DNA from: Lichenicoccus sp964242335
GTDB lineage: Bacteria; Pseudomonadota; Alphaproteobacteria; Acetobacterales; Acetobacteraceae
Assembly (NCBI GenBank): GCA_964242335.1
Contig: CAXTAY010000012.1
Coordinates: forward strand, 1-64,000
Direction: 5' to 3'
DNA length: 64,000 nt
The translations under genes were made by a program, and so were the position numbers. Below the pieces are notes generated by a model. The model was not told the origin of the DNA. It searched no databases and was given only the letters and a program-made list of their open reading frames with translations. Shown here one piece after another: positions 35,116 to 48,091 of this stretch (the stretch's first letter is position 1; each line of letters begins with the position of its first letter).

Positions 35116-36003
35116 TCAGGACAGCACCTCGCCGCGCAGCATCGGCACGCAGCCACCGCCGACGCTGGCCCGGATGCCGTCCGCGTCGCGTCGCGCGCCG
35201 ACCCGCAGCAGGCTCGGACGCCCCATCTCCACCCCCTGCACGATGTCCAGGCTCAGGCTCGGCGCGTCGTCGTGCGAGAGCAGCAGCGCCCCCAGGGCCG
35301 CCGCCGCACTGCCGGTCGCCGGATCCTCCGGCACGCCCTCCAGCGGCGCGAACATGCGGGCACGGATGCCATCCGGCGCCCGCGCGTAGATCAGGATGTT
35401 GAGCCGACCCGCGAGCGTCGGGTTCTCGCGCACGAGGCGGCCGAACGCGGCGGTGTCGGGCATCGCCCGCGGCAACGCCGCCTCCGACAGCTCGACCAGC
35501 AGGAACAGCAGGCCCACCGAGGCCATCACCGGCGCGTGCGCCGCGCCCGCGATATCGGCCGCGTCCACACCCACGCAGGATGCCACGCCTTCCACGTCCA
35601 GCGTGGCGCCGAGGCGGAGCGGTTGCGGTGCCGCGATGGTCGCGCCGCTGATCGCGCCGTCGCCGCCCCGCTCGATCCGCACCTCGACCAATCCCGCCGC
35701 CTCCTCGAACAGCAGCACGCCGTCGCGGTCGCGTCCCTGCTGCGCCAGCACGAAGCCGGTGCCGACATTGGGATGGCCGGCGAAGCCGAGCTCGTGGGCC
35801 GGGGTGAAGATGCGTACCTTCGCGGTGTGGGCGGGATCGTCGGGGGGCAGCACGAAGGTGGTCTCGCTGAGGTTGAACTCGCGGGCGAGCGCCTGCATGT
35901 CGGCGTCCGACAGGCCGCGCGCGTCGGGGAACACCGCCAGCGGGTTGCCGCCGAAGCGCCGGTCGGTGAACACGTCGACGGTCACGAACCCATGGGACGG
36001 CAT
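35116..36003 (-). CDS. PhzF family isomerase
   Basis: The product has 295 residues from ATG 36003, the start that matches the family; the frame is open further upstream. FVTVDVFTDRRFGGNPLAVFPDARGL and the catalytic Glu in FNLSETTFV open the first half. FTPAHELGFAGHPNVGTGFVL and PEDPATGSAAAALGALL are the other hallmark blocks. PhzF folds catalyse isomerisations or racemisations; most members, including this one, have no assigned substrate. It is divergent from the aminotransferase gene. Confidence 0.88.
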   Translation of the reverse strand: MPSHGFVTVDVFTDRRFGGNPLAVFPDARGLSDADMQALAREFNLSETTFVLPPDDPAHTAKVRIFTPAHELGFAGHPNVGTGFVLAQQGRDRDGVLLFEEAAGLVEVRIERGGDGAISGATIAAPQPLRLGATLDVEGVASCVGVDAADIAGAAHAPVMASVGLLFLLVELSEAALPRAMPDTAAFGRLVRENPTLAGRLNILIYARAPDGIRARMFAPLEGVPEDPATGSAAAALGALLLSHDDAPSLSLDIVQGVEMGRPSLLRVGARRDADGIRASVGGGCVPMLRGEVLS

Positions 36004-36146
36004 CGGGCACTCTCCAGTTCCGGGCGAAGCCACGGCATGCAGCTGCCGCCGGTCGGGATCAAGCCGGAATCCGCTCCTGCCGCGAGTTCCGGCGGGCAAT
36101 GCGGCGGTGTCTTCGCTATGACAGTGGCAGCCAGGAGGCGAGGCGG

Positions 36147-37406
36147 ATGAACGATCACGTGGACATCGACTGGGACAGCGCCTTCGCGGTGCGCGCCGCC
36201 GGGATGCGCGCCTCCGAGATCCGCGAGCTGCTCAAGCTGCTCGACCAGCCGGACATCATCTCGTTCGCCGGCGGCATCCCCGATCCGGCGCTGTTTCCGA
36301 GCGAGGCGATCCGCGACGCCTACGTCGAGCTGCTCGGCCATAACGGCGAGGCGAGCCAGTCGCTGCAATACTCGGTCAGCGAGGGCTACCTGCCGCTGCG
36401 CGCCTGGCTGGTGCGGCACATGGCCGGCCTCGGCGTCGAGTGCGACGTCGACAACATCGTGATCACGTCGGGGTCGCAGCAGGGGCTGGATTTCCTCGGC
36501 AAGCTGTTCCTCTCCGCCGGCGACACCGCGCTGGTGACCGCACCCACCTATCTCGGCGCGCTGCAGGCGTTCAACGCCTACGAGCCGCGCTACGACATCA
36601 TCCGGCCGGGTGCCGCGGCCGGCGCCGCCGTGGTGCTGAAACACGACGCCGAGGCCGCGGGCGGCCGGGTGGCCCTCAGCTACGTGGTGCCGGACTTCGC
36701 CAACCCCACCGGCGAGACCATCGACGAGGCCGACCGGCTCGACCTGCTGGCGCTGTCGCGGCAGCTCGGCGCGCCGCTGATCGAGGACGCCGCCTACGCC
36801 GCACTTCGCTTCGACGGACCGCCGGTGCCCTGCTGCCAGGCGCTCGACCTGCTTCAGTGCAGCGGCATCGACCGCAGCCAGGTGATCTATTGCGGCACCT
36901 TCTCCAAGACCGTCGCACCCGGCCTGCGGGTGGGCTGGATCTGCGCCGCCCGCGACCTTGTCCACAAGCTCGTCCTGGTCAAGCAAGCCTCCGACCTGCA
37001 CAGCGCCACGCTGAACCAGATGGCGATGCAGCGCGTCGTGCAGACGCACTACGACAGCCAGCTCGGCGTCATCCGGCGGGTCTACGCCGCGCGCCGCGAC
37101 GCCATGCTCGACGCGCTGCAGCGCTACATGCCGGCCGGAGTGCGCTGGACCACGCCGCAGGGCGGCATGTTCGTCTGGGTCACGCTGCCGGAAGGTTACG
37201 ACGGTGCCGCGATGCTGGCGGCAGCGCTCGAGCAGGAGCGCATCGCCTTCGTCCCCGGGGCCGCCTTCCACGTCGACGGCAGCGGCCGCAACACGATCAG
37301 GCTGTCGTACTCGCTGCAGCCGGAGCCGCGCATCGCGCTCGGCATAGAGCGGCTCGGCCAGCTGATCGCACGCACCGGCCGGGACGACCGCGTTCTCTGC
37401 GACTGA
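36147..37406 (+). CDS. PLP-dependent aminotransferase (fold type I, LysN/MocR-like)
   Basis: The product has 419 residues. ATG 36147 follows GGAGGCGAGGCGG. IISFAGGIPDPALFPSEAI is the family start, ITSGSQQGLDFLGKLF binds the phosphate, and CGTFSKTVAPGLRVGW holds the PLP lysine. The lack of an N-terminal GntR domain makes it an enzyme of the aminoadipate/aromatic aminotransferase group, not a MocR regulator. The amino donor and acceptor cannot be read from sequence. Confidence 0.88.
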   Translation: MNDHVDIDWDSAFAVRAAGMRASEIRELLKLLDQPDIISFAGGIPDPALFPSEAIRDAYVELLGHNGEASQSLQYSVSEGYLPLRAWLVRHMAGLGVECDVDNIVITSGSQQGLDFLGKLFLSAGDTALVTAPTYLGALQAFNAYEPRYDIIRPGAAAGAAVVLKHDAEAAGGRVALSYVVPDFANPTGETIDEADRLDLLALSRQLGAPLIEDAAYAALRFDGPPVPCCQALDLLQCSGIDRSQVIYCGTFSKTVAPGLRVGWICAARDLVHKLVLVKQASDLHSATLNQMAMQRVVQTHYDSQLGVIRRVYAARRDAMLDALQRYMPAGVRWTTPQGGMFVWVTLPEGYDGAAMLAAALEQERIAFVPGAAFHVDGSGRNTIRLSYSLQPEPRIALGIERLGQLIARTGRDDRVLCD

Positions 37407-37429
37407 GGCTGGTGCCAGCCTGAAGGGCA

Positions 37430-37544
37430 GGCAAGGGCTGCGCCCTTGACCCACTGGGGCCCAAGGCCCCAGACCCCGATCTATAAATTACCGGATTTCA
37501 AAGGTTCCGCCTTTGATGGGGTTCAAGGGGCAAAGCCCCTTGCC
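37430..37544. repeat. Structured repeat, copy B (overlaps 3' end of oligopeptidase B)
   Basis: This 115-base unit matches copy A: terminal GGCAAGGG and CCCCTTGCC, the hairpins CTGGGGCCCAAGGCCCCAG (37,454-37,472) and CAAGGGGCAAAGCCCCTTG (37,524-37,542), and the linking blocks GATTTCAAAG and CCTTTGATGGGG. Its right end lies inside the oligopeptidase B gene and provides its last codons (ARGFAP and stop). Confidence 0.8.
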
Positions 37545-39658
37545 TCGCCGTCTTCCCTGTCCAGGCACCAGATCGCGAAGGCCTGGATCAGCGCCGCCTC
37601 CTTGAGGCTGTCGAAGCGGCCCGAGGCGCCGCCGTGGCCGGCCTCCATGTTGACGCGCAGCAGCACCGGCGCCTCTCCGGTGCTCGTCGCGCGCAGCTTC
37701 GCCGCCCATTTCGCCGGCTCCCAATAGGTCACGCGCGGGTCCGACAGGCCGCCGAGGGCGAGGATCGCGGGATAGGGCTGCGGGCGCACGTTGTCGTAGG
37801 GCGAGTAGCCGGCGATCAGCGCGTAGGCCGCCTCGTCCTCGATCGGGTTGCCCCATTCCGGCCATTCCGGCGGCGTCAGCGGCAGCGAGGTGTCGGACAT
37901 GGTGTTGAGCATGTCCACGAACGGCACCCCGGCGACGATGCCGCCGAACAGGTCGGGCCGCAGGTTGGCGACGGCCCCCATCAGCAGCCCGCCCGCCGAC
38001 GCGCCGTGGGCGACGATGCGTCCGGCGGCGCCGTGTCCGGTCGCGATCAGGTGCTCCGCGCAGGCGATGAAGTCGGTGAAGCTGTTCGGCTTGCGCGGGC
38101 CGCGCCCGTCCAGGAACCAGCCCCAGCCCTTCTCGGAGCCGCCGCGCACGTGCGCCACCGCGTGGATCCAGCCGCGATCGACCAGGCTCAGCGTGCGGGT
38201 CGAGAAGCCGGGCTCGATCGCGTGGCCGTAGGAGCCGTAGCCGTACAGCAGCAGCGGCGCGCTGCCGTCGAGCGGCGTGTCGCGCCGCATCAGCACGGTG
38301 ATCGGCACCATCGCGCCGTCGGGCGCGACCGCGTTCAGGCGTGCGGCGCGATAATGCGCCGGATCGTGCCCCGACGGGATCTCCTGGGTCTTGAGCAGCC
38401 GGCGCTGCCGGCTCCGCATGTCGTACTCGAACCATTGCCGCGGCGTCGTCGGCGACTGGTAGCTGTAGCGCAGTGCGGCACCATCATGCTCGTAGCCGCC
38501 GTCGAGGCCGAGCAGGTAGGCCTCCTCGTCGACCGCGATCGGGTGGCTGTCGCCGTCGCGGTCGGTGACGACGATGACGTTGTTCGCCTCGCACCGCTCG
38601 AGCCGCACCAGGTGATCGCGGAAGGCGCTGGCGTGGACGATGAAGTGCCCGGGGCGATGCGCCACCCAGTCGCGCCAGTTCTCGCGCGACGGAGCGTCGG
38701 CGGGTGCGTGCATCAGCTTGAAGTCGGTGGCGCCGTCGAGGTTGGTGCGGATGATGAAGCGGTCCTGCCAGTGCGACAGCGCGTAGCGCACGCCCTTCTG
38801 GCGCGCCGCCACCAGGCGGGGGGCCGCGCTCGGATCGTCGGCCGGGATCAGCCAGGTCTCGCTGGTCTCCTGGTCGCCGCAGGTGATGGTGATCCAGGCG
38901 CGCGAGGCGGAGATGCCGACGCCGATGAAGAAGCCAGGGTCGGGCTCCTGGTAGACCAGCACGTCGGCGCCGCCGCGCGCCGGCCTGCGGTAGATCCGCG
39001 TCGGCCGGCCATGCTCGTCGCGGAAGACCCAGAACAGGTAGCGCGAATCCGGCGAGAAGCTGAAGTCGCCGCTGGCGCTCTCGATCGGCCAGCATGCCTG
39101 CGGATCGTCCAGCAGGGCGCCGGTCCGCAGCTCCTTGACCCGGATGCGGTAGACCTCCGAGCCCTGCGCGTCCTCGGCGTAGGCGAACAGCTCGTGGTCC
39201 GGACTGTGTTGGGCGTCGGCGACGACGAAATAGCCGTGGCCGCGCGCCAGCGCGTCGACGTCGAGCAGCACCTGCTCGTCGCCGCCGCCGCGCGGCCGAC
39301 GCGCATGCACCGGCTGCTCGGCGCCGGGGGCGTAGCGGGCGTAGTATTCCCACGGCCCGTCCGGCAGCGGCGGCGACATCTCGTCGGGCTTCAGCCGCCC
39401 GGCCATCTCGCCGAGGATCGTCGCCTGCAGCGCCTCGGTGGAGCGCAGCATCGACGCGGTGTAGGCGTTCTCGGCGCGCAGGTGCTCGGCGATGTCGGGC
39501 CGCAGCACTGCCGGGTCGCGCAGCACGCGCTGCCAGTTCTCGTCCTTCATCCAGGCGTAGTCGTCGATGCGGACCTGGCCGAGCTGCTCGATCCGCAGCG
39601 GCTGCCTGCGGGCGGCCGGCGCAGAGACAGGCGCGCCGGCCGCCGCCGTGCGCGTCAA
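37523..39658 (-). CDS. ptrB: Oligopeptidase B
   Basis: The product has 711 residues and starts with TTG at 39,658. It cuts peptides after Lys or Arg; the protein is cytoplasmic, built as a beta-propeller lid on an alpha/beta-hydrolase. The propeller start RIDDYAWMKDENWQ is typical. The catalytic triad is Ser in HGASAGGLLMG, Asp in GLSDPRVTYWEP and His in NMEAGHGGASGR. The last residues ARGFAP are encoded by the structured repeat, so the native C-terminus may have been changed. The start overlaps the stop of the small gene upstream. Confidence 0.92.
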   Translation of the reverse strand: MTRTAAAGAPVSAPAARRQPLRIEQLGQVRIDDYAWMKDENWQRVLRDPAVLRPDIAEHLRAENAYTASMLRSTEALQATILGEMAGRLKPDEMSPPLPDGPWEYYARYAPGAEQPVHARRPRGGGDEQVLLDVDALARGHGYFVVADAQHSPDHELFAYAEDAQGSEVYRIRVKELRTGALLDDPQACWPIESASGDFSFSPDSRYLFWVFRDEHGRPTRIYRRPARGGADVLVYQEPDPGFFIGVGISASRAWITITCGDQETSETWLIPADDPSAAPRLVAARQKGVRYALSHWQDRFIIRTNLDGATDFKLMHAPADAPSRENWRDWVAHRPGHFIVHASAFRDHLVRLERCEANNVIVVTDRDGDSHPIAVDEEAYLLGLDGGYEHDGAALRYSYQSPTTPRQWFEYDMRSRQRRLLKTQEIPSGHDPAHYRAARLNAVAPDGAMVPITVLMRRDTPLDGSAPLLLYGYGSYGHAIEPGFSTRTLSLVDRGWIHAVAHVRGGSEKGWGWFLDGRGPRKPNSFTDFIACAEHLIATGHGAAGRIVAHGASAGGLLMGAVANLRPDLFGGIVAGVPFVDMLNTMSDTSLPLTPPEWPEWGNPIEDEAAYALIAGYSPYDNVRPQPYPAILALGGLSDPRVTYWEPAKWAAKLRATSTGEAPVLLRVNMEAGHGGASGRFDSLKEAALIQAFAIWCLDREDGEARGFAP

Positions 39659-39864
39659 GCCAGCGTGTCGAGGATCGAGGAGGCGGTGAACACGGAAGGC
39701 TGCGCGGTGTTGGTGGTCTGCGCCGGGGCGGCACCGCCGCCATGGTGATGGTGCGGCTTGCCGGCCTGCTGGGTCGGGCTCGCCTGCGCCTGGGTCTGCG
39801 CCTGTGCTTGCAGCTGCTGGGTGATGCTCGCCGCGCCCGACGACGCGATGCTCGAGATGCTCAT
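39655..39864 (-). CDS. Small Gln/Ala/His-rich protein
   Basis: The product has 69 residues. It begins MSISSIASSGAASITQQLQ, then a Gln/Ala repeat, GKPHHHHGGG and a Ser/Thr-rich end. The 'SISSI' start is shared by small proteins of unknown function in Proteobacteria. ATG 39,864 follows AGGAGGACC. The stop overlaps the TTG start of oligopeptidase B by two bases. The His run could bind metal, which is inference. Confidence 0.55.
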   Translation of the reverse strand: MSISSIASSGAASITQQLQAQAQTQAQASPTQQAGKPHHHHGGGAAPAQTTNTAQPSVFTASSILDTLA

Positions 39865-39952
39865 GGTGGTCCTCCTGTTGAAGCCGCAGCCCGGACAGTA
39901 CGGCGAAAACGTAAACCTTTCCCTAACCGGTGGCGAACCCCGCATCCGTCGC

Positions 39953-42091
39953 TCAACCCGAGTTCAGCGTCCGCACGTCGCCGCGGCCGAACAGCGCCAG
40001 CAGCACAGCGACCGCGCGGCCGCGCTGCGACGCCAGCGCCGGGTCGCGGTCCAGCAGCATCTCCGCATCCTGCCAGGCGAGGCGCAGCAGTTCGTCGAAG
40101 CGAGGTCCGCCGGCGAGCCGGAAGCCCGGCAGGCCGGACTGCCGACGTCCCATCAGGTCGCCGCCGCCGCGCAGGCGATGGTCCTCGTCGGCGATCAGGA
40201 ACCCGTCCTCGGTGTCGCGCAGCAGGGTCAGGCGGTCGCGCGCCTGGGCCCCCAGCGCGTCCTCGTGCAGCAGCAGGCAGTAGCTGGCGGCGGCACCGCG
40301 CCCGACCCGGCCGCGCAGCTGGTGCAGCTGCGCCAGGCCGAAGCGCTCGGCGTGCTCCACCACCATCACCGTCGCACTCGGCACGTCGACGCCCACCTCG
40401 ATCACCGTGGTCGCGACCAGGATGCGCGTGCGGCCCTCGGCGAAGTCGTGCAATGCGGCCTCGCGCACCGCGATGTCCTGGCGTCCGTGCGCGAGCCCGA
40501 CCAGGGAGCCGCCGAACCGCTCGCCGAGCGAGACGAAGCGGTCCTCCGCCGCGGCGACGTCGAGCAGCTCGCTCTCGCTGACCAGCGGGCAGACCCAGAA
40601 CACCTGCGCGCCGCCGGCGAGCGCGCGGGCGATGCCGGCGCAGACCTCCTCGATCTGGCTCATGCCGTGCAGCGTGGTGCGGATCGGCAGCCGCCCGACC
40701 GGCTTCGCGTCCAGCCGGCTGACCTGCATCTCGCCCCACTGCGTCAGCAGCAGGGTGCGCGGGATCGGCGTCGCCGTCATCACCAGGATGTCGGTGCGCT
40801 CGCCCTTGTCGCCCAGCATCAGGCGCTGCTCGACGCCGAAGCGGTGCTGCTCGTCGATCACCGCCAGCGCCAGGTCGGCGAAGCCGACGCCCTGCTGGAA
40901 CAGCGCGTGGGTGCCGACCGCGAGCTTGACCTCGCCGCCGGCGAGCAGCGCCCGCGCGTGCCGCCGCGCCGAGCCCTTGATGCTGCCGGTGAGCAGCGCC
41001 ACCGGGATCGGCGCCAGGCGCGAGAGGGTGTGGTGATGCTGGCGCGCCAGGATCTCGGTCGGCGCCATCAGTGCCGCCTGGGCGCCGGCCTCGGCGGCGC
41101 GCAGCATCGCCAGCAGCGCCACCAGCGTCTTGCCGGAGCCAACGTCGCCCTGCAGCAGGCGCAGCATGCGTCGCGGCGCCGCGAGATCGGCATCGATCTC
41201 CGCCAGTGCCCGACGCTGCGCCGGCGTCGGCTCGTGCCCGAAGCGCCGCAGCGCCTGGGCGCGCAGCGCGCCGTCTCCCGCAAGCGGGCGTCCGGGCCGC
41301 TCGCGGCTGCGTCGCCTCGCGCGCACCGTCGCGACCTGGCTCGCCAGCAGCTCGTCGCAGGCGAGGCGGGTGCGGGCGCGGTCCTGCGCCGCCGCCATCG
41401 CCTCCGGTGCGGCCAGGGCGGGATCGGCGCCGAGCGCGTCGGCGGGGAAGTGCAGCAGCCGCAGCGCCTCGGCGAAGCCCGGCCAGCCCTCGCGGCTCAG
41501 CACCGCCGGCCGCAGCCACTCCGGCAGGCCCGGCAGCCGCTCGAGACTCCGGCGGATCGCGCTCGCCAGCACCCGCGGCACCAGCCCGGTGGTCAGCGGC
41601 CAGACCGCCTCGAGCAGCGGCAGCGACGCCGCCCGCTCGCGCGGCAGCAGGTGATCGGGATGGGCCATGCTGAGCCGGCCGCCGTAGCGGTCGAGCCGGC
41701 CGGAGACCACGATCGCGTCGCCCGGCTTCAGCCCGCGCGCCTGATGCGGGCTGAAGAACACCAGCTCGGCCAGGCCGGTGCCGTCGCCGACCAGGATGCG
41801 CCAGGGTTGCCGCGGACGCGCCGGACGCTCGATCCGCTGCACCGTCACCGCCAGCGTGGCGATCCGGCCCGACTCCGCCGCGTCCAGGCTCGGCCGGTAG
41901 CGGCGGTCGATCATCCCGTCGGGTAGGTGGAACAGCAGGTCGAGCAGGGCAGGGCCGCCGACGGCGCGGCCGAGCAGCCCGGCGAGGGCGGGGCTGAGGC
42001 CGGGCAGGCCGGCGATCGGCGCCCGCAGCGGTGCCAGCAGCGGGGCCGGGAGCTCGCCCGCCGGGAAGCTCGGTTCAGGCGATGTCGTCAC
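39953..42091 (-). CDS. recG: ATP-dependent DNA helicase RecG
   Basis: The product has 712 residues and starts with GTG 42,091. RecG reverses stalled forks and branches Holliday junctions. The wedge/OB domain includes LVGDGTGLAELVFFSP and YGGRLSMAHPDH. The helicase core has Walker A LQGDVGSGKT (about 317), VIDEQHRFGVEQR (Walker B), TATPIPRTLLLTQWGEM, and the second RecA domain with ATTVIEVGVDVPSATVMV and QLRGRVGRG. The C-terminal block QSGLPGFRL is intact. Confidence 0.95.
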   Translation of the reverse strand: MTTSPEPSFPAGELPAPLLAPLRAPIAGLPGLSPALAGLLGRAVGGPALLDLLFHLPDGMIDRRYRPSLDAAESGRIATLAVTVQRIERPARPRQPWRILVGDGTGLAELVFFSPHQARGLKPGDAIVVSGRLDRYGGRLSMAHPDHLLPRERAASLPLLEAVWPLTTGLVPRVLASAIRRSLERLPGLPEWLRPAVLSREGWPGFAEALRLLHFPADALGADPALAAPEAMAAAQDRARTRLACDELLASQVATVRARRRSRERPGRPLAGDGALRAQALRRFGHEPTPAQRRALAEIDADLAAPRRMLRLLQGDVGSGKTLVALLAMLRAAEAGAQAALMAPTEILARQHHHTLSRLAPIPVALLTGSIKGSARRHARALLAGGEVKLAVGTHALFQQGVGFADLALAVIDEQHRFGVEQRLMLGDKGERTDILVMTATPIPRTLLLTQWGEMQVSRLDAKPVGRLPIRTTLHGMSQIEEVCAGIARALAGGAQVFWVCPLVSESELLDVAAAEDRFVSLGERFGGSLVGLAHGRQDIAVREAALHDFAEGRTRILVATTVIEVGVDVPSATVMVVEHAERFGLAQLHQLRGRVGRGAAASYCLLLHEDALGAQARDRLTLLRDTEDGFLIADEDHRLRGGGDLMGRRQSGLPGFRLAGGPRFDELLRLAWQDAEMLLDRDPALASQRGRAVAVLLALFGRGDVRTLNSG

Positions 42092-42142
42092 GGTTTCGCG
42101 TTTTCCGGGCGATGGGCTGACAGGCGGGAGGTGCGCGGCTAT

Positions 42143-42513
42143 ATGACAGCGCGCGCCATGGAACCAAAGCATCTCCCTCCCTCGCCTCCGCCCGCCGACG
42201 CCGAGGCCGACGTCTTCGACGTGCGGCGCCGCCGGATCGTGTTCCGCGCCACGCATCGCGGCACGCACGAGACCGACATCCTGATCGGCGGCTTCGTCGC
42301 GCGCTTCCTCGCCGGCTTCAGCGAGCAGGAGCTCGACTCTCTGGAGGAGGTGATGGAGCTGCCCGACGTCGATCTCGCCGACTGGCTGACCGGCCGCCGC
42401 CCGATCCCGGCCGACCGCGACAGCCCGATGCTGCGCCGGATCGAGCAGGCGGCGTGGCACGCCGCGTCGCAGGCGCGCGCCGACCGGCTCGCGCGCGACG
42501 AAGGGCACCACGA

Positions 42514-42517
<4 letters not shown>
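42143..42517 (+). CDS. sdhE: Succinate dehydrogenase assembly factor SdhE
   Basis: The product has 124 residues from ATG 42143; ATG 42158 is possible. RRRRIVFRATHRGTHETD corresponds to the 'RR(M/I)..RS.RG..E.D' flavinylation core; ILIGGFVARFLAGFSEQEL and LPDVDLADWLTGR follow as usual. It helps attach FAD to the flavoprotein subunit of succinate dehydrogenase. The usual 'RG.xE' motif is kept as RGTHE. It is divergent from recG and overlaps the mfd start by four bases. Confidence 0.9.
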
Positions 42518-46011
<3,494 letters not shown>

Positions 46012-46044
46012 CCGATCGCGCGGCGACCGGCGCCGCGCCCCCGA

Positions 46045-47028
46045 TCAGCGCAGCGGGATCGGCACGTTGTTCACCGCCAGCACGCCGTCGGCCAGCCTGA
46101 CCTCCCAGCGCAGCCCGTCGCCGTCGCGATGCGCGACCAGGCGGGACAGGAACAGCGCCGTGTGCACCCGGGTCAGGCCGAGCGTCGCCGCCTCCGTGAC
46201 CAGATCGTCGTAGCCCTTCGCCGTCACCTGCAGGCTCGCCGCACTGTCCAGCGGCGTCGCCGCGGCGGTGGCATCGCCCTCGCCGTGCAGCACGGTCGCG
46301 CCGCGTCGTAGGTCGATCCCGTCCACGGTGACCGGGATCTGCTCGTCCGGGGCGCCGCCGCCGGTCGCCGCGAGCAGCGCCGGCAGCCGGGAGGCGGGAA
46401 GGGTGATGCCCACCGCGATGCGGTCCGGCAGCAGCGCCGGTGGATCCAGCGTCCCGGTCACGTGCTCCAGTGTCAGCGTCACGTGCACCGGGCGGTCGGC
46501 GTCGTCGCCCGGCGCCCCCTGCAGCCGCAACTGCATGCGCTGTGCCGCGACGTGGCCGGCATGGCCGCGCAGCACGACGTCCTGCCAGGTCGCGGCGTAC
46601 GAGCCGCCATGCTGCAAGCCGGCCACGATCGGCTCGCCGGTATCCTGCAGCAGCTTGGTCGGGCAGCCGCCATGCCCGTTGCCCGTGAGCGCGATCAGCA
46701 GCGCCGCCGCCGAGGCGCCGGCCGCCTGCTCCAGCACCGCCTGCGGCGTGTCGACGCCGTGGCCGGTGACGCGCAGCCGGCTCGCCTGCATCGAGGCCGG
46801 ATCGACGCCGGCTTCGGCGGGCAGACGCACCCGGAACTGCGTCGCCTCGAAGCCGGCGTCCGCACCCGCCGGAAGCGGATGCAGGGCGGCCGCGGCGACG
46901 CTGGCGCAGGCGGCCGGAAGTGCCAGGCCCTCGGCCTGCTCCGCCGCCGCCGGTGCAACGAGCCACAGGGCGGGCAGGAGGCCGAGCAGGAGAGTGGCCG
47001 CCGCGGCACGCTGGATCTGTTCGGACAT
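46045..47028 (-). CDS. DUF2125-like exported protein
   Basis: The product has 327 residues from ATG 47028 and starts with a signal peptide (RAAAATLLLGLLPALWLVAPAAA). The body is a series of strands with GFEATQFRVRLP, LQGAPGDDADRPVHVTL and RWEVRLADGVLAVNNVPI near the end. The order fits the DUF2125 family, thought to be an envelope or periplasmic protein of alphaproteobacteria; no function is established. The frame opens much earlier on this strand, but the signal peptide settles the start. Confidence 0.65.
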   Translation of the reverse strand: MSEQIQRAAAATLLLGLLPALWLVAPAAAEQAEGLALPAACASVAAAALHPLPAGADAGFEATQFRVRLPAEAGVDPASMQASRLRVTGHGVDTPQAVLEQAAGASAAALLIALTGNGHGGCPTKLLQDTGEPIVAGLQHGGSYAATWQDVVLRGHAGHVAAQRMQLRLQGAPGDDADRPVHVTLTLEHVTGTLDPPALLPDRIAVGITLPASRLPALLAATGGGAPDEQIPVTVDGIDLRRGATVLHGEGDATAAATPLDSAASLQVTAKGYDDLVTEAATLGLTRVHTALFLSRLVAHRDGDGLRWEVRLADGVLAVNNVPIPLR

Positions 47029-47113
47029 CGGCCGGCAGGGTGGCGCAGCCGGTCCGCCGTGGCAATGTGCAGCGGGCTTGCCGGGCTCGGCCGCGCGACC
47101 CTCGGATGACCGC

Positions 47114-48091
47114 ATGCCCAGACCGGACCCGTTCCTGCTCGCCCTGCTCGCGACGCTGGCGGTGGCGACGCTGCTGCCGTGCCGAGGCACGGCCACGGCG
47201 CTGTTCCACGCACTGACCATCATCGTGATCGCGGTGATGTTCTTCCTCCAGGGTGCGCGGCTCGCGCCCCGGGCGATGCTGTCGGGACTGGTCGCCTGGA
47301 GGCTGCACGCCGCCATCTTCGCCTGCACCTTCCTGCTGTTCCCGCTGCTGGGGCTGGCGCTGCACGCGATGCTGCCGGGGCTGCTGACGCCGACGCTGTG
47401 GCTCGGCATCCTGTTCGTCTGCGCACTGCCCTCGACGGTGCAGTCCTCGATCGCCTTCACCTCGATCGGCCGCGGCAACGTGGCCGCCGCGGTGTGCTCG
47501 GCCACCGCGTCGAACCTGCTCGGCATCGCGGTGACGCCGCTGCTGGTCGGGCTGCTGCTCAGCCGACGCGGCGGCGGCGTCTCGCAGCACGCGGTGCTCG
47601 ACATCGTGCTGCAGCTGCTGCTGCCGTTCCTGCTCGGCCAGCTGCTGCAGCGCTGGATCGGCGACTGGGCACGTCGCCACCGCCGGCTGCTCAGCTTCAC
47701 CGATCGCGGCTCGATCCTGATCGTGGTCTACACCGCCTTCAGCGAGGCGGTGGTGCAGGGCATCTGGGGCAAGCTGTCGCCCATCATGCTGGCACTGGTG
47801 CTGCTGGTCGATGCGGTGCTGCTGGCGCTGGTGCTGCTGGCGACGCGCTACGGCGCCCGCCTGCTCGGCTTCTCGCGCGAGGACGAGATCGCCATCGTGT
47901 TCTGCGGCTCGAAGAAGACCCTGGCGTCGGGGGTGCCGATGGCGGGGGTGCTGTTCCCGCCGGCGACCGTCGGCATGGTGGTGCTGCCGCTGATGGTGTT
48001 CCACCAGATCCAGCTGTTCGTCTGCGCGGTGATGGCGCGACGCTACGGCGCGCGTCCCCAGGGCCAGGCCGAGGATCAGCCGATCGCGTAG
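47114..48091 (+). CDS. Bile acid:sodium symporter-like transporter (SBF-like)
   Basis: The product has 325 residues with about ten hydrophobic helices. FFLQGARLAPRAM and ILFVCALPSTVQSSIAFTSIGRGN are the family's first and crossover blocks, and IVFCGSKKTLASGVPMAG near residue 260 is the second. This places it with the SBF-like branch of the CPA/BASS superfamily (the YfeH group). The substrate is unknown. Its end overlaps the end of the DsbA gene by 16 bp. Confidence 0.88.
   Translation: MPRPDPFLLALLATLAVATLLPCRGTATALFHALTIIVIAVMFFLQGARLAPRAMLSGLVAWRLHAAIFACTFLLFPLLGLALHAMLPGLLTPTLWLGILFVCALPSTVQSSIAFTSIGRGNVAAAVCSATASNLLGIAVTPLLVGLLLSRRGGGVSQHAVLDIVLQLLLPFLLGQLLQRWIGDWARRHRRLLSFTDRGSILIVVYTAFSEAVVQGIWGKLSPIMLALVLLVDAVLLALVLLATRYGARLLGFSREDEIAIVFCGSKKTLASGVPMAGVLFPPATVGMVVLPLMVFHQIQLFVCAVMARRYGARPQGQAEDQPIA

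Noticed and set aside
36147..37406. MocR-type transcription factor
   Set aside because: The N-terminal GntR DNA-binding domain is absent; only the aminotransferase part is present.
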